DNA of 11,335 nt. Origin: Candidatus Hydrogenedentota bacterium. GTDB taxonomy: Bacteria; Hydrogenedentota; Hydrogenedentia; Hydrogenedentales; GCA-2746185. The position numbers and the translations under genes are program-made. A model generated the notes under the pieces. The model saw nothing but the letters and a program-made list of their open reading frames with translations. It did no database searches and was not told the DNA's origin. The stretch spans positions 1 through 11,335 of the forward strand of contig JASJYE010000047.1 of NCBI GenBank assembly GCA_030123645.1, in the 5' to 3' direction. The first letter of the stretch is position 1. Every line of letters begins with the position of its first letter. Positions 6,615-11,335 of the stretch are shown piece after piece.

Positions 6615-7988
6615 ATGGCGACGACTACCTCTTCTGAAACAAGCGCGGCGGCGAGGGAAGAATGCGATTCCTTCATGGCAGGCCTTCGAAAGCGGAACCC
6701 GGGGGAGACGGAATTTCACCAGGCAGTTGAGGATGTGACCGAATCGCTCATGCCCTTCCTTCTGGATAACCCGAAGTACCAGGAAGCCCGGATACTCGAG
6801 CGCCTGACCGAACCGGACCGCATCATCATTTTCCGCGTGTCCTGGCTCGACGACTCGGGCCGTTACCGCGTCAACCGCGGGTACCGGGTCCAATGCAACA
6901 ACGCGATTGGGCCGTACAAGGGCGGGCTCCGGTTTCATCCCTCGGTGAACCTCAGCATTCTGAAATTCCTCGCCTTCGAGCAGACCTTAAAGAACAGTCT
7001 GACCACCCTGCCCATGGGCGGCGGAAAGGGCGGCGCGAATTTCAACCCGAAGGGCAAGTCCGATAACGAAGTCATGCGATTCTGCCAATCATTCATGACC
7101 GAACTTGCAAAGCATATCGGAAAGGACATCGACGTGCCCGCCGGGGACATAGGCGTCGGCGAGCGGGAAATCGGGTATCTCTTTGGGCATTACGTGCGCA
7201 TCGCGCACGAGTTCACCGGCGCCATGACGGGTAAAGGCATTCCATTCGGCGGCAGCTTGATACGCAAGGAAGCCACCGGATACGGCTGCGTCTATTTCGT
7301 CGAGGAAATGCTGAATCGCAAGGGAGACAGCATTCAGGGGAAATCGTGTCTCGTGTCCGGCTCGGGCAATGTCGCGCTGTACACCATCGAAAAAATAAAT
7401 CATCTCGGCGGCAAGGCCGTGACTGCGTCGGATTCAGACGGGTTCATTTACGATCCCGAAGGGATTCAAGATGAACGGCTAGAGTACTTGATGGAACTGA
7501 AGAGCAGGCATCGTGGCCGGGTCTTCGAGTATGCCGAGAAATTCGGGTGCGAGTACTTCGAGGGCAAGCGGCCGTGGGGCGTGCCTGCCGACGCCGCATT
7601 TCCGTCCGCGACGCAAAACGAAATCAACGAGGCGGACGCGCAGACCCTGGTCCGCAACGGCATTATGGTTGTGGCTGAAGGCGCCAACATGCCTTCTGAA
7701 AGCGCTGCGGTGCGCGTCTTTCTGGACGCGCGGATCCTCTATGCGCCGGGCAAGGCCTCTAATGCGGGAGGTGTGACGGTCTCGGGGCTGGAACAGACGC
7801 AGAATTCGTTGCGGCTGTCCTGGACACGCGGCGAGGTGGATACGAAACTGCAGGCGATCATGAAGGACATCCACGCGAAATGCGTCAAATACGGCGAAGA
7901 GGGTGACTGGGTCAACTACGTGCAAGGCGCCAACCTCGGTGGCTTCGTGCGCGTGGCGGACGCAATGTTGGCCTACGGCGTCGTTTGA
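6615..7988 (+). CDS. gdhA: NADP-type hexameric glutamate dehydrogenase (457 aa)
   Basis: Interconverts L-glutamate and 2-oxoglutarate plus ammonia, normally the assimilatory direction in NADP enzymes of this class; cytoplasmic. The start is ATG 6615, with GGGGAGG 9 nt upstream; the frame extends upstream to 6501 but that part overlaps the promoter region. The residues match the well-studied Clostridium symbiosum enzyme with a constant offset of 13: Lys102 (PYKGG), Lys126 (QTLKNSL), catalytic Lys138 (PMGGGKGG) and catalytic Asp178 (PAGDIGVG). The nucleotide fold has VSGSGNVA (247-254) and the second strand ends in ASDSDG (271-276). This resembles E. coli GdhA (ASDSSG) and favours NADP, although cofactor choice is an inference. 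The C-terminus has GKASNAGGVTVSGLEQTQN. Length is normal for the small hexameric class. It is monocistronic. Confidence 0.94.
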   Translation: MATTTSSETSAAAREECDSFMAGLRKRNPGETEFHQAVEDVTESLMPFLLDNPKYQEARILERLTEPDRIIIFRVSWLDDSGRYRVNRGYRVQCNNAIGPYKGGLRFHPSVNLSILKFLAFEQTLKNSLTTLPMGGGKGGANFNPKGKSDNEVMRFCQSFMTELAKHIGKDIDVPAGDIGVGEREIGYLFGHYVRIAHEFTGAMTGKGIPFGGSLIRKEATGYGCVYFVEEMLNRKGDSIQGKSCLVSGSGNVALYTIEKINHLGGKAVTASDSDGFIYDPEGIQDERLEYLMELKSRHRGRVFEYAEKFGCEYFEGKRPWGVPADAAFPSATQNEINEADAQTLVRNGIMVVAEGANMPSESAAVRVFLDARILYAPGKASNAGGVTVSGLEQTQNSLRLSWTRGEVDTKLQAIMKDIHAKCVKYGEEGDWVNYVQGANLGGFVRVADAMLAYGVV

Positions 7989-8311
7989 GCCCCGCCGGAT
8001 GCGCCTCGCCATCTTGCCCATCGTAAGCGTTCAGGGGTTCTCGCCCTCAGAATACGCGGAAAGCTAGGCAAAAAAAGGACTTTTGGGCTCTTTCAAAAGT
8101 AGACGCAAGCGAAGCGAGGCACGAGCGGAGACGGGACTGTCCCTGTTTTGGGCTTTTCGCGAAATCGACTCTACCAACTTTACGGGCGTTGCCCTCTGCC
8201 TTTGCGCATGATCGGACTTTTTCACCAGCTCCTCTGTCCCTCTTCTTGCGTCCTGCCTCGATAAGCCCCGTATTTGCCACCCCTCTATGGATCTGAACGC
8301 TTTCTGCCCAT
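7989..8311. other. Intergenic stretch between gdhA and the DUF4203-type gene
   Basis: These 323 nt hold no convincing gene. Contents: a minus-strand terminator-like hairpin (8070-8100), a purine-rich stretch (8101-8132), and an 11-bp odd palindrome GGGACTGTCCC (8133-8143). Minus-strand frames here run through the terminator and have no recognisable domain. I see no T-run hairpin that would end gdhA on the plus strand. The palindrome and its flank look like the edge of an old repeat or transposon, but that is unproven. Confidence 0.4.
8070..8100 (-). terminator. Rho-independent terminator, minus strand
   Basis: On the minus strand ACTTTTG (8100-8094) pairs with CAAAAGT (8085-8079) around an 8-nt loop, and is followed by CC and then seven T (8076-8070). 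The stem is A/T-rich and only 7 bp, but the T-run is good. It lies about 210 nt after the end of the minus-strand DUF4203-type gene and would end its transcript. Confidence 0.55.
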
Positions 8312-8953
8312 CTATGCGGCCTTGCGTTTTCGCTTGGTCGTCGCCATCTGCGAAAGGGCCCCCGCGATCGCCAGCACGGCCCACGAGGCGACCACGATCG
8401 TACGATGGTCTTCCGATTCCAATAGCTTCGTCAATTCGTCCAGCCCGGACGAGCCCACGATGAAATAGGCCACTCCAGAGACGACCATCCATGCTCCCAG
8501 GGCCGCGGTGGCCAGTAGGATGACCGGCCGCTCGATGAGCAGGGCGAAGAGGCCACCGGCGACCGCGAGGCCCAGCACGACCAGTGGGATCCAGGTGTCC
8601 GGCTGCGCCGCGAGCACGTTATGTGAGATGAGCGCCGTGCCCATCAGACCCAGAAAGAACACGCCCGTTCTGTACAGGAAGTAAAGCGCGAAGGCGCCGC
8701 ACAACCCTCCGATCAACAGGGCGACTAATGTGGCCAACTGGTTGCCCTGGCTGATCCAGTTCGCCAACGTCGCAGCGACCCCGCCCGCCATCAGAAAGCC
8801 CGTAAGACCGAGCACAAAGCGCAGCGTTCGATAGCCAAGAAAACAGTACAGCGTGCCGATGGCCACCGCAATTGCGATAAGACCATTGACCTGCTGAGGC
8901 GTCAGGTCGCTAAAATCGACTGTCGATGTAAAGAGCACGCCGCGGACCCCCAT
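8312..8953 (-). CDS. Seven-TM membrane protein, DUF4203 (TM7S3/TMEM198-like)
   Basis: Integral membrane protein of 213 aa. I chose the ATG at 8953 because AAGGGG sits 9 nt upstream; a TTG at 8986 in the same frame would add 11 polar residues. Hydrophobic segments at about 22-41, 44-65, 72-93, 95-113, 121-140, 143-167 and 185-201 give seven membrane spans, followed by a basic tail (TTKRKRKAA) likely to lie in the cytoplasm. The motifs LYCFLGYRTLRFVLGLTGF (35-53) and ERPVILLATAALGAWMV (141-157) resemble DUF4203 proteins, the family that includes animal TM7SF3 and TMEM198. No bacterial function is established for it, and the family call is from recognition only. It stands alone, with a terminator about 210 nt downstream and no partner gene. 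Confidence 0.7.
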   Translation of the reverse strand: MGVRGVLFTSTVDFSDLTPQQVNGLIAIAVAIGTLYCFLGYRTLRFVLGLTGFLMAGGVAATLANWISQGNQLATLVALLIGGLCGAFALYFLYRTGVFFLGLMGTALISHNVLAAQPDTWIPLVVLGLAVAGGLFALLIERPVILLATAALGAWMVVSGVAYFIVGSSGLDELTKLLESEDHRTIVVASWAVLAIAGALSQMATTKRKRKAA

Positions 8954-9396
8954 GCCGATTTTCCCCTTTGCGCAGGCCTTTGTCAATCATTGCGATCCGT
9001 CTTTCCCGCCTTCTCGATGATAAGAACGCCGAAGCCTCCCCATAGTAGAGGCCCCCGAGCCCCTGAGGCCCCACGATTTCCGTCGCATTCCGCGCGTTCC
9101 ACAAACTTTTTAGCCCCTTTTGCAGCCGCCTCAACATTGAACGCTCAGGAGCCTCTATGGCATACTCCCTCGCCGTATCCGCTCCTCATAACTGCGCTAA
9201 AATCTTGGGCCTCCGGGCCGCATTGACACCGCCCGCTGGCTGCGGGTGACAAGGGATACTAAGTCCGCGAACAAACTACTTATCAGCCCCTATACTCACT
9301 TTTCCGCCGCCGCGCCGCAGCTTCGCGGGCGGGCGCGCAGCGCCGGATGATGGGTCGAAGGGGCAGAGATAAAAGACATGGAACGAAGCACAGGCC
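8954..9396. other. Non-coding divergent gap upstream of ctaA
   Basis: 443 nt between the divergent DUF4203-type gene and ctaA. No conserved protein is evident. Seen: an inverted repeat GCCTC-N9-GAGGC (9034-9052); a 30-codon reading frame with a good Shine-Dalgarno sequence (9157-9249, see findings); TTGACA at 9223-9228 with no -10 at proper spacing; a small hairpin CCCGC-N5-GCGGG (9232-9246); a possible -10 TATACT (9291-9296) lacking a -35; and a very G/C-rich run (9304-9345). A ctaA promoter must lie here but I cannot place it with confidence. Confidence 0.4.
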
Positions 9397-10488
9397 ATGA
9401 CTACCCAAACTATACAACCTCCGCCCGAGGGTTCTGAGTTTCCGTGGCTCCGGCGTTTCTCCAAGCTCTTGGCCGTTGCGACGATCGCGCTTATCTTCGT
9501 CGGCGGGCAAGTAAAAAGCCACGAAGCCGGCTTGTCCATCCCCGATTGGCCCACGAGCTACGGTCAGAACATGCTCCTTTATCCGCTGTCCGAATGGAAC
9601 GGGGGAATCTTTTACGAACAGTCGCATCGTGTGGTGGCATTCAGCGTCGGCGTGATGTCCGTCCTACTCTGCGGCTGGCTGTTGCTTCGGGAATCCCGGA
9701 GGTGGGTCAAGGCCCTTGGATTATTGGCTGTCGGCGGCGTCATTGCGCAGGGGGTTCTCGGTGGGCTGACAGTCCTCTTCGTGCAGCCCGCCTGGCTGTC
9801 CTCTCTTCACGGCGTTGTCGCGCAAAGTTTCCTGATGTTGGTCGTCCTCGTTGCCTACACACAATCGCGGGAGCGCGCCCGCCGGGAGCGGACCGCCGGC
9901 AAGACCCTCTCGCTGCCGTCAGCAATGCCGATCCTGGCCGTCGTCGCGATGGTGTTCATTCAATTGATCGTCGGCGCGTTCATGCGTCACACGGAATCCG
10001 GCCTGGCCATTCCCGATTTCCCGCTTATGGCCGGCGGAGTCCTTCCGTGGTTCACCGCCGAATCGGTCGAGTGGGTGAACACGTGGCGGGTTGACTACGC
10101 CTTCGAGACGGGCCGTGTCCTGCCCGAGGTGACGCTATCGCAGATTTGGGTGCATTTCGCGCACCGTGTAGGGGCCGCGCTGGTGCTGCTCTCGGTCGCC
10201 TACGCACTGATCCGCGCATTTAGAGATCATGAGGCCTCGCCGCACATGTGGCGAGGCACGATGCTCCTTGTAGGACTCGTCGCGACGCAGGCGGCCCTGG
10301 GAATTACGACAGTTCTCACGCAAAAAGTCCCGCTGCTGACGAGTCTTCACGTCGTGACTGGGGCCGCGATACTGGGATATGCGACGCTTCTCACTCTTCG
10401 CGCGCTACCGCTATCATGGGGGACCCGCCGTCTGGATCGGCCGTCAGCCGCCGTGGGCGGGATAGCCGGGCAGAAAGTGCAGATCTGA
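9397..10488 (+). CDS. ctaA: Heme A synthase (CtaA/COX15 family)
   Basis: Converts heme O to heme A by oxidising the C8 methyl group, for aa3-type cytochrome oxidases; inner membrane. 363 aa with about eight membrane spans in two similar halves. Each half has the family loop motif (EAGLSIPDWP at 43-52; ESGLAIPDFP at 200-209) and a pair of heme-ligand His: His77 in EQSHR and His138 in SLHG; His256 in FAHRVG and His318 in SLHVV. The conserved loop Glu (E74) is present. The cysteine pairs that many relatives such as Bacillus CtaA carry in the outer loops are absent: the PDWP loop has Ile and Ser at those places, and the only Cys (C92) is within a membrane span. The second outer loop is long (about 205-248). 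The ATG at 9397 has no strong ribosome binding site. It overlaps ctaB by 1 nt. Confidence 0.92.
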   Translation: MTTQTIQPPPEGSEFPWLRRFSKLLAVATIALIFVGGQVKSHEAGLSIPDWPTSYGQNMLLYPLSEWNGGIFYEQSHRVVAFSVGVMSVLLCGWLLLRESRRWVKALGLLAVGGVIAQGVLGGLTVLFVQPAWLSSLHGVVAQSFLMLVVLVAYTQSRERARRERTAGKTLSLPSAMPILAVVAMVFIQLIVGAFMRHTESGLAIPDFPLMAGGVLPWFTAESVEWVNTWRVDYAFETGRVLPEVTLSQIWVHFAHRVGAALVLLSVAYALIRAFRDHEASPHMWRGTMLLVGLVATQAALGITTVLTQKVPLLTSLHVVTGAAILGYATLLTLRALPLSWGTRRLDRPSAAVGGIAGQKVQI

Positions 10489-11335
10489 TGCGAAACCGGC
10501 TGCTCGCCTATCTCGAGTTGACCAAGCCGCGCATCGCGCTGATGGTGCTGGTCACGGCGGCCCTTGGATACTACCTGGGCGTGGTCTTCACAGGAGGATT
10601 CCCCGGCTGGCTCTCGTTCGTCTTCGCGATGTTAGGGACCGCTATGGCCGGCGGCGGCGCGTCCGCGCTGAACCAATATCTCGAGCGTGACATCGATGCG
10701 CGGATGGAGCGCACGCGCAAACGACCCCTGCCGACCGGCGCCATCTCGCCGCAGTCCGCGCTATATTTCGGCGTCGCACTGGCCTTGGTCGGTTGCTTTC
10801 TTCTGTTCTTCGAAAACAATCTGCTCACAGCCTTCCTGACGCTTCAGAGTACCTTCCTCTACGTGCTCGTGTACACGCCAATGAAGCGGTTGACCTGGCT
10901 CAATACCTCGGTCGGAGCCATCCCCGGCGCCATGCCCCCGCTCATCGGGTGGGCCGCCGCGACGGGGACGCTACACGCCGGCGCGTGGATCCTTTTCGCC
11001 GTGCTTTATATCTGGCAACACCCGCATTTCTTCGCGATCGCGTGGATGTACCGCGACGACTTTGAGCGCGGTGGATTGAAGATGCTTCCCGTGGTCAAGC
11101 CGGACGGCAAAATCATGTTTGTGCAGGTGATGTCATTCTCCCTCATCCTCATACCCGTTTCCATGTTGCTCACGGTGATCGGCCTATCGGGCTGGATCTA
11201 TACTGTCGGCGCGCTCTTTCTCGGACTGGCGATGCTCGCCGGCAGCGCTGCGTTCACATTGCAACAGACCCATGCCTCGGCGAAGCGGGTCTTTAGGATT
11301 TCGCTGATTTATCTTCCAATGCTCTTACTGTTGAT
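10488..11335 (+). CDS. ctaB: Protoheme IX farnesyltransferase, 3' end cut by window
   Basis: Transfers a farnesyl group to heme B to make heme O, the substrate of CtaA; inner-membrane UbiA-family prenyltransferase. The ATG at 10488 overlaps the ctaA stop (TGATG), so the two are translationally coupled. 282 codons are seen with no stop before the edge; the family is usually about 290-320 aa, so most of it is present. The first polyprenyl-diphosphate/Mg site is NQYLERDID (62-70), with Glu66 where E. coli CyoE has Asp, a variant I believe is common; it is followed by MERTRKRPLPTG (73-84). The second conserved region is IWQHPHFFAIAWMYRDDFER (175-194), followed by GGLKMLPVV (195-203). Multiple membrane spans are evident. 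In this gene order, oxidase subunit or assembly genes would be expected next. Confidence 0.93.
   Translation, partial: MRNRLLAYLELTKPRIALMVLVTAALGYYLGVVFTGGFPGWLSFVFAMLGTAMAGGGASALNQYLERDIDARMERTRKRPLPTGAISPQSALYFGVALALVGCFLLFFENNLLTAFLTLQSTFLYVLVYTPMKRLTWLNTSVGAIPGAMPPLIGWAAATGTLHAGAWILFAVLYIWQHPHFFAIAWMYRDDFERGGLKMLPVVKPDGKIMFVQVMSFSLILIPVSMLLTVIGLSGWIYTVGALFLGLAMLAGSAAFTLQQTHASAKRVFRISLIYLPMLLLL

Noticed and set aside
7479..8021. 180-aa minus-strand open frame over the end of gdhA
   Set aside because: Antisense to the conserved GdhA C-terminus; no family resemblance.
8064..8492. 142-aa minus-strand open frame after the DUF4203-type gene
   Set aside because: It overlaps that gene in another frame and runs through the terminator; low-complexity basic sequence with no domain.
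9223..9260. ctaA promoter TTGACA with GATACT
   Set aside because: The gap between the hexamers is 26 nt, too long for a sigma-70 promoter.
9378..9437. 19-aa frame starting just upstream of and overlapping the ctaA start
   Set aside because: Short, weak ribosome binding site, no conserved feature; most likely chance.

Overview
The window is chromosomal DNA, GC-rich by eye, from a Gram-negative-type bacterium that respires oxygen. It holds seven protein genes (five complete, two cut by the window edges). I see no rRNA, tRNA, CRISPR array or intact insertion sequence. The mix of genes (a DUF4159 protein beside a TPR/peptidase-MA protein, a 7-TM DUF4203-type protein, heme A synthesis genes, several non-ATG starts) would suit a Planctomycetota- or Hydrogenedentota-like lineage. 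That is a low-confidence guess from gene content, not from a marker gene.

Layout. Left block, minus strand: a secreted TPR protein of about 885 residues with a central gluzincin-type metallopeptidase domain, followed 2 nt later by the start of an exported DUF4159 protein that runs off the left edge. Next comes a 391-nt divergent control region with a candidate promoter for each direction, a perfect 14-bp palindrome at the predicted start of the rightward transcript, and two copies of a G/C-rich repeat. One repeat copy supplies the ribosome binding site, the start codon and the first signal-peptide residues of the TPR protein. Middle block: a large plus-strand acyl-CoA dehydrogenase (DmdC-like, 609 aa) converges on a minus-strand acyl-CoA dehydrogenase of ordinary size (388 aa, TTG start). 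The latter is divergent from an NADP-type glutamate dehydrogenase (gdhA, 457 aa). Right block: a 323-nt gap with a minus-strand terminator and a small GGGACTGTCCC palindrome, a minus-strand 7-TM DUF4203-type membrane protein, a 443-nt non-coding gap, then plus-strand ctaA (heme A synthase) overlapping ctaB (protoheme IX farnesyltransferase), which runs off the right edge.

How they fit together: ctaB and ctaA act in sequence (heme B to heme O to heme A), so an aa3-type cytochrome oxidase locus probably continues to the right. The two acyl-CoA dehydrogenases point to beta-oxidation-type acyl catabolism, and gdhA links 2-oxoglutarate to ammonia assimilation. These are mostly housekeeping functions. 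The less ordinary parts are the exported TPR-peptidase/DUF4159 pair and its repeat-laden leader, the operator-like palindrome, and two enzymes whose family-typical residues are relocated or replaced. No clearly new multi-gene system is visible.
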